From: DATLED01 sp046597375
GTDB lineage: Bacteria > Actinomycetota > Acidimicrobiia > Acidimicrobiales > CADCTF01
Length of the DNA stretch: 64,000 bases
Assembly: GCA_046597375.1 (NCBI GenBank)
Contig: JBKJKM010000174.1
Span: 1 to 64,000, forward strand
Direction of reading: 5' to 3'
Each line of letters starts with the position of its first letter. Within the stretch, counting starts at the first letter, position 1. The position numbers were made by a program, and so were the translations under genes. The notes beneath the pieces are model-generated. The model was given only the letters and a program-made list of their open reading frames with translations, made no database searches and had not been told where the DNA came from. This document shows, piece by piece, positions 24,600 to 32,737 of this stretch.

Positions 24600-25483
24600 G
24601 GGCGCTTCCCCTGGGAGAGGCGGGCATCGGCCGTGGAAAAGAGGTCCTCGGGCCGGAAGCCGTCGTCGGGCGAGACGGCGTAGCCGGCGCTCAAGGTGAC
24701 CCCGGCGTTGGGCACGGCCGATTCGATGGTCCGCTCGATGCGGTCGACCAACTCGGCGACGGCCGCCTCGCCGACATTTGGGAGCACCAGGGCGAACTCG
24801 TCACCACCGATGCGGGCGGCGACATCACCTCCCCGCAACCGGAGTCGCAGCTCACTCCCCACGGCCTGGAGTGTTGCGTCCCCGGCGTCGTGCCCGAAGC
24901 GGTCGTCGGCCATCTTCACATCCCCCAGATCGAGCACGACCAGCGCAAACGGCCAGCCGTAGCGCTGGGACTGGGCGCACGACCTCGCCAGGGCCTCATC
25001 GAACGCGCGCCGGTTGAGCAGGCCCGTGAGGGCGTCGTGCCGCGAGTCGTGGCGAGCCACGTCGAGTTGGAGCGCCAGCGAGCAGAGCTGCATGACGCTT
25101 CCGGCCACGGCGATGTCGATCGGTGCCGGCGTGGCGTGAATGCCTGCGGTACCGCTACGGACGAGCTCTTGGGCCCAGCTCGTCTCGATGGGACGGCGAC
25201 CGGCCCGGAAGGCTTGGCGGCCGAGCGGACCGTCATCGACGATGACGAGCACGTCCTCGGCCTCGCTGCTCCGCTGCATCCGATCGAGGGACCGGTAGAC
25301 GAACTCCACACCGCTCTCGGCGGCGGCGAGGTCGGCGGTCACGGAGCCCAACGAGGAGTCGGCCTGGGAATCGATGGTCGGCAGGAGCGAGAGCGGAGGC
25401 TCGGCGACGAGGGTCGCGTCCGGCGGGTCGGCCACGCCAGGACCGTTCTCCCCGAGCTTCTTCCGCCAGGCCACGTTCGACAT
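24596..25483 (-). CDS. GGDEF-domain diguanylate cyclase
   Basis: 295 residues. Residues 1-130 are an N-terminal sensor-like region without membrane helices. The GGDEF domain starts at HDALTGLLNRRAF and holds LDLGDVKMADDRFGHDAGD and an intact active site, RIGGDEFALVLP. An inhibitory-site RGGD (RxxD) sits five residues before GGDEF, as in product-inhibited enzymes. Active synthesis of c-di-GMP is expected. An HD and an HD-GYP gene lie directly upstream on the same strand. Confidence 0.88.
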   Translation of the reverse strand: MSNVAWRKKLGENGPGVADPPDATLVAEPPLSLLPTIDSQADSSLGSVTADLAAAESGVEFVYRSLDRMQRSSEAEDVLVIVDDGPLGRQAFRAGRRPIETSWAQELVRSGTAGIHATPAPIDIAVAGSVMQLCSLALQLDVARHDSRHDALTGLLNRRAFDEALARSCAQSQRYGWPFALVVLDLGDVKMADDRFGHDAGDATLQAVGSELRLRLRGGDVAARIGGDEFALVLPNVGEAAVAELVDRIERTIESAVPNAGVTLSAGYAVSPDDGFRPEDLFSTADARLSQGKRP

Positions 25484-25486
25484 TAC

Positions 25487-25526
25487 TCGCCGCCTTGTCG
25501 GCGACCTCCTGCCCGGATGGCCGGGC
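25487..25526. terminator. Two adjacent stem-loops between the HD and GGDEF genes
   Basis: TCGCCG/CGGCGA (25487-25504, 6-nt loop) and GCCCGG/CCGGGC (25511-25526, 4-nt loop) lie in the 60-nt gap. They may end the HD-GYP/HD transcript or shape its read-through into GGDEF. Confidence 0.4.
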
Positions 25527-25543
25527 TCCGTGACAACTGCCCG

Positions 25544-26758
25544 TTACCGGCAGTCGTGGGCATCGTGATCGTCGTGGCCGTCGTGGCCGTCGTGGCCGGC
25601 GCCGGCGGCGACGAGCGACAGGATGCGGCTGGCCGCTCGAGCCTCCTCGACGATGGCGGGGCGGCGATCGTGGAGGCGGAGCAATGCGATGGCGGCCGTC
25701 CGTTCGAGTCCTTCGCCGTGATGGGCGAGGAGGGCGGCGAACGGGTCGTCGGGTCCCTGTTCGCCCTCGGGGTCAGCGAGATCGTCGAGGGTGCTGCAGA
25801 CCCGGATGGTGGCGGCCTCCAGGGTCCGGATGGCGTGGCCCCCGAGCAGCGCTTGCTCGACGAGGTCGGCGACGTCGGCGAGAAAGCCGGTCTCGCGAAG
25901 GAGCTCACCGCTCACGCGGCTGATCTCCGTGGTATCGAGCGGGCCGTTCCGCTCCTCCGGTTCGTGCAGCGAAATGTGTCCGATGTGATGGAGTCGAGCG
26001 GCCGTGGTGACGCGGTCGACCGTGACGGCGTCGAAGCCAAGCTCGTCCGCCAACGCCGCGGCGTACACGGCCGTCCGCTCGCCGTGGCCGAGCGGCGTTA
26101 AGCCCGCGACCTCCGGCAACAGGCTCAGCGCCCTCGTCGTCTGGGCGTAGGTGCGGCGGGCCTGGCTGAATCGCCCGAAGGAATACTTGGTCACGAGCAG
26201 CGGCACGGCAGCGATGAGCGAGAGCACGGGGCTCTGGCGGAAGGCAACGGCCAGGAGGGCGGCGGCGCAGAGGAGGGTGACGTAGAGCGGACCGACCTGG
26301 GCGAGGTGGCGCCGGCCGAGCGCGAGATCGACCAGCAGGAAGGCGGAGCCGGTGATGGCGACCTCGACGAGGATCTGGAGGTCTCCGCCGCCTTCGCCCA
26401 CGACCGACTCCAGCCCAAGCTGGGCCACAGCCGCAGCCGCCGCTCCGCCGGCCACCACCACGAGACCCTGGCGCCCCGAACGTGCGGCCGCCACGACGAC
26501 GATGGCCGCACCGGCCACGGCGAGGCCTTCGGCGGGGTGCATCAAAACGGCGACGGCGATCAGGATGGCGTGGCCCAGCGGCACGGCGCCGCCCCAGGGG
26601 AGGTCGACCTCGAGCAGCAACCCGGCGGCCACGACGAGGGCGGCTCCAGCCAGCGCCGCAAGTCGTTGTTGGCCGTCGACCTGGAGGGCGACCACAACGA
26701 GCGTCAGGATCGCGGCCGGGCCGGACCGCAGAACGAGCACCCCTCGGTGACCGGTCAC
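25544..26758 (-). CDS. Membrane HD-domain protein with degenerate HD pair and His/Asp-rich tail
   Basis: 404 residues. About seven N-terminal helices (residues 10-190) precede an HD-GYP-like domain: GHGERTAVYAAALADELGF, then RLHHIGHISLHEP. Where active enzymes have HDIGK this one has HHIGH, so the metal-binding Asp is lost, and no GYP loop is seen. It may bind c-di-GMP without cleaving it, or be structural. The last 17 residues include GHDGHDGHDDHDAHD, a likely metal-binding tail. The GTG start overlaps the HD-GYP stop by 4 nt. Confidence 0.75.
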   Translation of the reverse strand: MTGHRGVLVLRSGPAAILTLVVVALQVDGQQRLAALAGAALVVAAGLLLEVDLPWGGAVPLGHAILIAVAVLMHPAEGLAVAGAAIVVVAAARSGRQGLVVVAGGAAAAAVAQLGLESVVGEGGGDLQILVEVAITGSAFLLVDLALGRRHLAQVGPLYVTLLCAAALLAVAFRQSPVLSLIAAVPLLVTKYSFGRFSQARRTYAQTTRALSLLPEVAGLTPLGHGERTAVYAAALADELGFDAVTVDRVTTAARLHHIGHISLHEPEERNGPLDTTEISRVSGELLRETGFLADVADLVEQALLGGHAIRTLEAATIRVCSTLDDLADPEGEQGPDDPFAALLAHHGEGLERTAAIALLRLHDRRPAIVEEARAASRILSLVAAGAGHDGHDGHDDHDAHDCR

Positions 26759-28137
26759 GCTTCGCCGGCCGACACCAGGGCCGGCGGCGACGCGACCGTC
26801 GGCGGCATCTGCATTCGGTCGCCGAGACCCGCCGACCCGACACCGGCCACGGGCGGGGCGACGTCGAACTCCACGGCGTCCTCCTCGTAGCCGAGGCCGT
26901 GCCGCTCGCCCCGTTCCTCGATGGCGGTGATCAAGGCGGTGACGCAGTCAGGGTGGAACTGGCTGCCCGACTTGGCTCGCAACTCGTCGAAGGCAACATC
27001 CATCGGCAGCGCCCGACGATAGGAGCGCGTCGACGTCATGGCGTCGAAGGCGTCGGCTACGGCCACGATGTAGGCCTCCAGGGGACGGTCGGCCGTGCCG
27101 CCGTACCCACCACCGTCGAAGCGTGCGTGGTGACCGGAGGCGGCGGCGGTCATCGGCTTCAGGAAGTCGACGAGTCCGAGGATGTCGATGCAGACGTGGG
27201 CGTGTCGCTGCACCCGCTCGAACTCGCCGTCGGTGAGCTTGCCCGGCTTGTTCAACAGGTGCTTCGGGACGGCCAGCTTGCCGATGTCATGCATCAGAGC
27301 GGACTGGCGGAGGTGTTCCAGGCGCTGATGGGAGAACCCGAGCTTCTCGCCCATGGCCAGGCTGTAGTTGCAAACCCGCTGGGTATGGCGTGCCGTATAG
27401 GTGTCCTTGGCCTCGATCGCCCGCAGGAAGACCCGGATCGTCGCCTCGTGGGCCTCGTTGAGCTCGAGGAACGAGGTGAACGTCTGCCGGGCGATCACGA
27501 CGGGGGCCAGGAGCAGCAGCACGGCCAAGGGCCCGAGGTTGGCGTAGAGCTGGCCGACGAACGTGCCGAGGAGGCCGAAGGCGAGGTAGTTGGGCAGCGC
27601 CGGGTACATGTCGGCCCAGACCCGGCGGGCCGGCTGGCCATGGACGACCACGATGCCCGGCAGCACCAGGCTCACGTTCACGATGCCGAACACCAGGCCG
27701 GTGACGAGAACTCGCACGATCGCCGGCAGGCCTATGCCGGCCTGGTAGGCGCTGGCCGCCCCAACCGAGGACACCAGGTACTGGGTGCAGTTGGCCACGA
27801 CGACAGAGAAACGACGTTGGCGGAGGTGGGTGAGGCTGACTCCGCTGCAGGCGCCGACGATGGCGGCGCCGATCACGAGACCCCGTTCATCGAAGGCGGC
27901 GATCGCCGCCATCACCACCATGAAGCTCGGGCTCACATCGATCTTCGACGGGAGCAGGACGGCGCCGTGCTCAGCCCACAGGATGAGGGCGATGAAGAAG
28001 GCCAGGGTCAGGGGATGCGGCAACTCGTTGTCGAAAGCGCAGCCGACGATGGCAACGAGAAGGGCCGTGGCCGCCGACGCGAGGGCCAGGCCGCGGGTGC
28101 GGCGTGAGGCGCTGGTCATCTCGTCCGACTGTCCCAC
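26755..28137 (-). CDS. Membrane-bound HD-GYP domain phosphodiesterase
   Basis: 460 residues. Eight or so N-terminal helices (residues 15-215) resemble a 7TM/MASE-type sensor; residues 225-410 form the HD-GYP domain with RHTQRVCNYS, LMHDIGKLAVPKHLLNKPG, the ASGHHARFDGGGYGG segment and DAFDAMTSTRSYR. The HD pair is intact; the GYP triad reads GYG. It should hydrolyse c-di-GMP to GMP or pGpG. The start is the second of two tandem GTGs, 5 nt after an AGGAG ribosome site at 28143-28147. Upstream in-frame codons to 28302 overlap the small-peptide gene. Confidence 0.85.
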   Translation of the reverse strand: MGQSDEMTSASRRTRGLALASAATALLVAIVGCAFDNELPHPLTLAFFIALILWAEHGAVLLPSKIDVSPSFMVVMAAIAAFDERGLVIGAAIVGACSGVSLTHLRQRRFSVVVANCTQYLVSSVGAASAYQAGIGLPAIVRVLVTGLVFGIVNVSLVLPGIVVVHGQPARRVWADMYPALPNYLAFGLLGTFVGQLYANLGPLAVLLLLAPVVIARQTFTSFLELNEAHEATIRVFLRAIEAKDTYTARHTQRVCNYSLAMGEKLGFSHQRLEHLRQSALMHDIGKLAVPKHLLNKPGKLTDGEFERVQRHAHVCIDILGLVDFLKPMTAAASGHHARFDGGGYGGTADRPLEAYIVAVADAFDAMTSTRSYRRALPMDVAFDELRAKSGSQFHPDCVTALITAIEERGERHGLGYEEDAVEFDVAPPVAGVGSAGLGDRMQMPPTVASPPALVSAGEA

Positions 28138-28225
28138 CACATCTCCTGAATACGACGGTCCCCGCACCGTGACGACTGGATCGAGAAAGAGGCGGCAGAA
28201 GCTCACCTGAGTGGTCATGATCGAT

Positions 28226-28318
28226 CTAGCCGATCTTGAAGCCGGCGCCGCCGGCCAGAAGCAGGCCGGCAAGGCTGGTTGCGATAGCAGCCACGCGGAC
28301 AATGAGCTTCTTCTTCAT
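28226..28318 (-). CDS. 30-residue hydrophobic peptide upstream of HD-GYP gene
   Basis: A strong ribosome site (GGGGAGGTG, 6 nt before the ATG) heads a 31-codon frame ending in TAG. The product starts MKKKLIVRVAAIATSLAGLL and ends LAGGAGFKIG: a basic N-terminus and one membrane-length helix, nothing else. It looks like a small membrane protein or an exported peptide with a signal-like helix. It is on the strand of the HD-GYP gene, about 90 nt upstream. No homologue is known to me. Confidence 0.6.
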   Translation of the reverse strand: MKKKLIVRVAAIATSLAGLLLAGGAGFKIG

Positions 28319-28669
28319 GTGTTGCACCTCCCCTCGAATGTCACTTGCCCCGTGTCCGCTAGGACGGGGTGCGATCCGCTCCGCTGGTGAGGCACGCAGG
28401 CATGAGCCCCTGCCGTCTCCCTCTCTCTCCAGTTGTCAAGGTGCTGTGATGCTCGGACTTCCCACTGGTCAGCCCGCGGACGAGGGTCCCTCGTCCCCCA
28501 TGGATCGGCATCCGCGCCTCCCAACAAAAGGGGGAAGACGGAAGAAATCGGGCCGGAGCCGTTTCCGCCTCCACGGTAATGAACAACGTCAACGCCGTCA
28601 ACATGTCCAACATCGTCCCCATGGGTGACATCCTCCGTTCGGCGCTGGTGCCCCGGTACGGTGGGCCTG
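28319..28669. other. 350-bp intergenic region with structured leader for the small peptide
   Basis: Read on the minus strand, this holds two stem-loops before the peptide gene: one at 28391-28414 (GGCA outer stem, AGGC/GCC inner) and one at 28348-28369 (CCCCGT/ACGGGG with a 2-nt bulge). A TTGACA-like hexamer is at 28439-28434, but no matching -10 follows. The part from 28445 to 28650 shows no gene I trust on either strand. The structures could be an attenuator or unknown cis-regulatory RNA; they do not match the c-di-GMP riboswitch core. Confidence 0.4.
28657..28662 (+). promoter_or_regulatory. -10 element TACGGT for leaderless hypothetical gene
   Basis: TACGGT lies 7 nt before the GTG at 28670 and favours it over an ATG at 28625. 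Confidence 0.45.
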
Positions 28670-29353
28670 GTGCAGACAGCCAGCGGGGTCGACCTGGACG
28701 AACTCGAGCACGAGCTCTGTCGGATCGTCGAGGTGACTGCGGCGCGGATCGTCGCTGATGGCGACGGGCGCATCGCCGAGGTCCACATCCTCTCGTTGCC
28801 CCACAAGCACGCCAAGCAAGTGGTGCGCGACGTCCAGTCCGTGGCCATGGCCACCTTCGGGCTCGATCTCGACCGTCGAATCGTGTCCGTCGTCCAGCTC
28901 GATGCCGTTGCGTCGAGCTCGATCACCGGGCCGGACCTCGATGTCGACCTCGAAGGTGATCCGCCGAACACGCGCATCCACGTCGACGGCGTGACCACCG
29001 ACCGCAATGGGCTGCAGTGCACGGCGCGCGTCGTGCTCACCCAAGGCGATCAGCGAGCGACCGGGGCGGCCGAGGGCCTCGTCGCCACGAGTAGCGTCCT
29101 GCGCCTCGTCGCCCAGGCGACGATCGCCGCCCTCCGCCACCTCGAGCCGGCGGCGATCCGCTCGGACGTCGAGACCGCCAGCCTCATCCGGATCGGTGAC
29201 CGGGCCGTGGCCGTGACGACGGTCGTCGTCGTGGTCCCGCCTTACGAAGAGGTCATCTCCGGCTCCGCCGTGGTCCGCTCCGCCGGCGAGTTCGATGCCA
29301 TCGCCAGGTCGGTGCTCGACGCCACCAACCGGCGCCTCCCCAAGCTCCGCTGA
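28670..29353 (+). CDS. Hypothetical alpha/beta protein similar in build to 24018-24599
   Basis: 227 residues, soluble. The N-terminal unit (ARIVADGDGRIAEVHILSL, then KQVVRDVQSVAMATFGLDLD) resembles an ACT/Asp23-like beta-alpha-beta fold. Two hairpin-helix repeats follow (CTARVVLTQGDQRATG with LVAQATIAALRHL, and AVTTVVVVVPPYEEVISGSA with ARSVLDATNRRL). The same three-unit order appears in the 24018-24599 product. Function unknown. The following glycosyltransferase frame overlaps its stop by 4 nt. Confidence 0.65.
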   Translation: MQTASGVDLDELEHELCRIVEVTAARIVADGDGRIAEVHILSLPHKHAKQVVRDVQSVAMATFGLDLDRRIVSVVQLDAVASSSITGPDLDVDLEGDPPNTRIHVDGVTTDRNGLQCTARVVLTQGDQRATGAAEGLVATSSVLRLVAQATIAALRHLEPAAIRSDVETASLIRIGDRAVAVTTVVVVVPPYEEVISGSAVVRSAGEFDAIARSVLDATNRRLPKLR

Positions 29354-30300
29354 CCCGCACCGCCGCCGTCGTCTCGTACCGCCTCGGCGGCACCGACGGG
29401 GTGTCGGTCGAGGCGGCCAAGTGGACGGGGGCGCTCGAGGCGCTCGGTTTCGCGGTCCGCCCCGTTGCGATCTGGGCGGACGCCACCACGGCCATCGAGG
29501 AGGCCATCGACGGGGTGGAGGTGGTGGTGGTGGAGAACGTGCTCTCGCTGCCGCTCGATCCTTCGGCCGCACACCGGTTGGCGCAGGCGCTGCGGGGCCG
29601 CCCCGCCATCGTGCGCCACCACGACCTGCCGTGGCAGCGGCCGGCCTGGCCCGATGGCGTCGTGGCCGACGACCCGGCCTGGACCCACGTCGTTCTCAAT
29701 TCGATCGCCGCCGCCGAGCTCTCGGCCCGCCAGGGCATCCGAGCCAAGGTTCTTCCCAACCGTTTTCCGCTCGACGGATGGCTCCCGGCGAGACCCCACG
29801 ACGGGCGGGTGCTGCTCCACCCCGTGCGCGCCATCGCCCGCAAGGACGTGCCCACGGCCGTTGCTCTGGCGGAGCGCCTCGGGGCCACCTACTGGCTCAC
29901 CGGACCGGCTGAGGACGGCTATGACGACGAGCTTCGTCGGATACTCCGCGGCGCCCGATGCCCGGTCCGCCACGAGGCCGCCGCATCCATCGCGACGGCC
30001 TACGCCGCCTGTGACGCCGTCGCCTTCTCCTCGACCCTCGAAGGCTTCGGCAACCCGGTGATCGAGGCCGCCCTCGCCCGTCGGCCCCTGGCCGTGCGCC
30101 CGTACCCGGTGCTGGTGGCCGACCTCGCGCCTCTGGGGTTCCGCTGGTTTGCGGCGGACGACGACGACCGACGACTGGCCCGCTTCCTCGACGATCCTGA
30201 CGCCAGACTGCTCGACCACAACGAGGCCCTCGCCCAGGCCCATTTCGGCCTCGACCGCCTGCCGGGCGAGCTGTCCGCCGTGCTAGATCGGGTCCTGTGA
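29350..30300 (+). CDS. Glycosyltransferase, GT4-like, probable CTG start
   Basis: 316 residues if begun at the CTG of a CTGA overlap with the upstream stop; 299 if begun at GTG 29401. The upstream codons encode VVSYRLGGTDGVSVEAAKW, the conserved GT-B N-terminal nucleotide-sugar loop, so the short start would lose part of the domain. Further motifs are VLNSIAAAELS, LLHPVRAIARKD and AFSSTLEGFGNPVIEAAL, the donor-binding E-x7-E region. Donor and acceptor sugars are unknown. A small membrane protein overlaps its end. Confidence 0.78.
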   Translation: MTRTAAVVSYRLGGTDGVSVEAAKWTGALEALGFAVRPVAIWADATTAIEEAIDGVEVVVVENVLSLPLDPSAAHRLAQALRGRPAIVRHHDLPWQRPAWPDGVVADDPAWTHVVLNSIAAAELSARQGIRAKVLPNRFPLDGWLPARPHDGRVLLHPVRAIARKDVPTAVALAERLGATYWLTGPAEDGYDDELRRILRGARCPVRHEAAASIATAYAACDAVAFSSTLEGFGNPVIEAALARRPLAVRPYPVLVADLAPLGFRWFAADDDDRRLARFLDDPDARLLDHNEALAQAHFGLDRLPGELSAVLDRVL

Positions 30301-30578
30301 ATGACGGGCGAGGGAGCGACACCGCGGGCGACCCGGTGCTGGTGCGGCGGGCGCAGCTCGAGCGGTTGGCCGTTCTCGGGCAACGGGTCGGCTACGTGTT
30401 CCTCCTCGTCGCCGTGGTCGCCTTCTTTTTGGGCCTAGCCGCGGGGTACGGCACCTGGGGTCGTGTCGTCATCGCCGCCATGGCCCTGTGCACCCTCACG
30501 CTGGCGCCGGCCATCGTCTTGGGCTACGCCGTCAAGGCGGCAGCCCGGGAAGACCGCCAGGCCGGGCGCCCCTCCTGA
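30297..30578 (+). CDS. Small two-helix membrane protein
   Basis: 93 residues from a GTG that overlaps the glycosyltransferase stop by 4 nt. Two helices are visible (VGYVFLLVAVVAFFLGLAAGY and VVIAAMALCTLTLAPAIVLGY) with a basic C-terminus. No family recognised. Coupling to the glycosyltransferase suggests a membrane partner. The 128 nt to the next gene hold only its promoter region. Confidence 0.7.
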   Translation: MNDGRGSDTAGDPVLVRRAQLERLAVLGQRVGYVFLLVAVVAFFLGLAAGYGTWGRVVIAAMALCTLTLAPAIVLGYAVKAAAREDRQAGRPS

Positions 30579-30706
30579 AAGAACCCTCGGCCTGCCCAAA
30601 CCCTGCGCCCGGCTGATCGAACGAGAGATAGGCGCGTCTGCGGTCGAATGTGGAACGATCGGACCGCTACTGACCGCTTCGGCATCGAACATCACAAGGG
30701 GAACGC

Positions 30707-31810
30707 ATGAGTAAGGCCGCCGTCCACGTCGGGCTCGACCAACCGCTGGAGATCCGCGACGACATCGAGGTCGCGGCGCCCAAGGCGGGTGAGCTGAAGG
30801 TTCGCATCGCCGCCTCCGGCGTCTGCCACTCCGATCTGTCCGTCCAGAACGGCACCATCCCGCTGCCGCCGCCGATCGTGCTCGGCCACGAAGGCGCCGG
30901 CGTCGTCGAAGAGGTGGGCGAAGGCGTCGAGGGGTTCGAGGTGGGCGACCACGTCGTGTTGACCTTCGTGCCCGAGTGCGGCGAGTGCTTCTTCTGCCAG
31001 CGCGACCAGGGCTTCATGTGTGAAAAGTCCTCGATGCTCAACATGGGAGGCATGCTCGACGGCACCAAGCGCCTCTCGTCCGGTGGGTCGCCGCTGAGCC
31101 AGATGGCCGGTTGCGGCACCTTCTCCGAGGTCACCGTTTGCCCCGCCATCAGCGCCGTGAAGATCGACAAGGACGTACCTCTGAAGATCGCCGCCCTTCT
31201 CGGCTGCGGTGTGCAGACCGGCGTCGGTGCGGCGATGAACACCGCCTCGATCCGCAAGGGCGACACCGTGGCCGTCATCGGCTGCGGCGGCGTCGGCCTC
31301 AACGTGATCCAGGGTGCCCGCATCGCCGGCGCCGAGAAGATCATCGCCGTCGACATGATCGAGTCGAAGCTGCAGCTGGCCAAGGAGTTCGGCGCCACCG
31401 ACTTCGTCAACGCCGGTGACGGCAACCCCGTCGCCGCCGTGCAGGCCCTCAGCGAGAATCGCGGCGTCGACGTGGCCTTCGAGGTCATCGGCCTCGGCCC
31501 GACCATCGAGCAGGCGATGCAGATGACCCGCGTCGGCGGCGAGACGATCCTCGTCGGCGTGCCCCGCATGGACGTCATGCTCAACATCAACCCGGCGTTC
31601 AACTTCATCTACACGGCCAAGACGGTGAAGGGCTGCTGGTACGGCTCGTGCAACGTGCACCGGGAAGTGCCGAAGCTGATCGCCCTCTACAAGTCCGGAG
31701 AGCTCAAGCTCGACGAACTCATCTCACGCGAGATCAGCATCGACGACGTCAACTCCGCCTTCGACGCCATGAAGACCGGCGAAGTCGCCCGAACGGTCAT
31801 CGTCTACTGA
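30707..31810 (+). CDS. Zn-dependent alcohol dehydrogenase (class III-like MDR)
   Basis: 367 residues of the medium-chain dehydrogenase family. Catalytic zinc ligands are the Cys of SGVCHSD and the His of LGHEGAG, with the third Cys in LLGCGVQTG. The structural-zinc lobe has four Cys in PECGECFFCQRDQGFMCE. The NAD site is VIGCGGVGLNVIQGA. Closest in look to the actinobacterial class III/NDMA-dependent branch that acts on alcohols or aldehyde adducts; the substrate is inferred. An AAGGGGA ribosome site precedes the ATG, and a long hairpin follows. Confidence 0.88.
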   Translation: MSKAAVHVGLDQPLEIRDDIEVAAPKAGELKVRIAASGVCHSDLSVQNGTIPLPPPIVLGHEGAGVVEEVGEGVEGFEVGDHVVLTFVPECGECFFCQRDQGFMCEKSSMLNMGGMLDGTKRLSSGGSPLSQMAGCGTFSEVTVCPAISAVKIDKDVPLKIAALLGCGVQTGVGAAMNTASIRKGDTVAVIGCGGVGLNVIQGARIAGAEKIIAVDMIESKLQLAKEFGATDFVNAGDGNPVAAVQALSENRGVDVAFEVIGLGPTIEQAMQMTRVGGETILVGVPRMDVMLNINPAFNFIYTAKTVKGCWYGSCNVHREVPKLIALYKSGELKLDELISREISIDDVNSAFDAMKTGEVARTVIVY

Positions 31811-31821
31811 AGTCGCATCTC

Positions 31822-31870
31822 GTTCTGTGAAGGTCTGTCCGTCTCTAGGACGGCAAGACCTTCACAGAAC
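31822..31870. terminator. Long hairpin after the alcohol dehydrogenase gene
   Basis: Arms of 22 nt begin GTTCTGTGAAGGTCT and end with the complement: 15 bp, a 2x2 internal mismatch, 5 bp and a 5-nt loop (TCTAG). It begins 11 nt after the adh stop. No T-tract follows. Like the hairpin at 18444, its outer bases are GTTCTG/CAGAAC. Confidence 0.65.
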
Positions 31871-32130
31871 GGCTCAGTACGTGCCGCCGATCCGGTAACG
31901 GACGCGCCTCGCCTTGGCGGCGAGAAGGGTCACGCCCGGCCGGAGGGCCGGCTCGGGGCGGAGCGGCTCGGGCGGACGCCTCGCACTTCGGGGCGGTTCC
32001 TGCTTTGGCGGCCTGGTCACGAACAGGGTTTCGGCGTCGAGGCGCCCTGTCCTTCCTTGGCGCCCAAAACGGGCAGAGCAGACCATCCGGCCAGGTCGGT
32101 GCACGGCGGGTTGTTACCGTTTGGCTCCTC
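31871..32130. other. Intergenic stretch with a doubtful minus-strand small ORF
   Basis: No confident gene. A minus-strand frame ends at 31874, four bases from the hairpin, in AAKARRVRYRIGGTY; a GTG at 32020 would give 48 residues and an ATG at 32104 would give 76. The basic, Pro-rich composition and lack of a ribosome site make it weak. A TACCGT hexamer at 32115-32120 is a likely -10 for the TetR gene at 32131. Confidence 0.3.
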
Positions 32131-32733
32131 ATGGCCGAACCTGCCCCTGCGCCGCGCCTGCCGGCCGCCCGTCGTCGCCGCCAACTGCTCGACGTGGCCC
32201 TCGACCGCTTTGCCGCCAAGGGCTTCCACGCCACGTCGATGGAGGAGATCGCCGAAGCGGCCGGCGTAACCAAGCCCGTGCTCTATCAGCATTTCCGCTC
32301 CAAGCGGAAGCTCTACCTCGAGCTCCTCGACGACGTGGGCGGACAACTCATGGAGGCGATCGGGAAGGCCACGGCCGCGGCCGACACCCCCCGTCGGCAG
32401 GTCGAGTCGGGCATGGCCGCCTACGTCGCCTTCATGACCGACCGGCCCCAGGCCTTTCCCCTGCTCTTCGGAAGTGGCGCGCGCCGCGACCCGGAGTTCG
32501 CCGACGCCGTCCGCAGAGTCGAGCACGTCATCGCGGGTGCCGTCGCCGCGCTGATCGAGGCCGATGTCGACGACGACCATCGACAGGTGCTGGCCGCCGC
32601 CATCGTCGGCATGGCCGAGGGAGTGCTGCGCCATTGGATCGCCGAGGCGCCCGACCTGACCCCGGACGCGCTCGTGGCCCAGCTCGCCGATCTGGCGTGG
32701 GCCGGACTCCGAGGCGTCCGCCGACGCGACTGA
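32131..32733 (+). CDS. TetR-family transcriptional regulator
   Basis: 200 residues. The N-terminal HTH is typical: RRQLLDVALDRFAAKGFHAT, MEEIAEAAGVTKPVLYQHF, SKRKLYLELL. The C-terminal ligand domain has a TetR_C-like helix set (VEHVIAGAVAALIEADVD). The target is unknown; the nearest candidates are the alcohol dehydrogenase upstream and its own gene. It ends 5 nt from the convergent secreted-protein gene. Confidence 0.88.
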   Translation: MAEPAPAPRLPAARRRRQLLDVALDRFAAKGFHATSMEEIAEAAGVTKPVLYQHFRSKRKLYLELLDDVGGQLMEAIGKATAAADTPRRQVESGMAAYVAFMTDRPQAFPLLFGSGARRDPEFADAVRRVEHVIAGAVAALIEADVDDDHRQVLAAAIVGMAEGVLRHWIAEAPDLTPDALVAQLADLAWAGLRGVRRRD

Positions 32734-32737
32734 AACG

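Noticed and set aside
28319..28445. Known c-di-GMP (GEMM) riboswitch
   Set aside because: The conserved core is not found on either strand; only generic stem-loops are visible.
28359..28631. 90-residue minus-strand frame beginning MSPMGTMLDMLTALTLF
   Set aside because: It has a hydrophobic start but no ribosome site, a poor tail, and runs through the structured leader of the better-supported peptide gene.
31874..32104. Minus-strand 76-residue frame after the adh hairpin
   Set aside because: No ribosome site, skewed Pro/Arg composition and no recognisable motif; listed only as part of the intergenic description.
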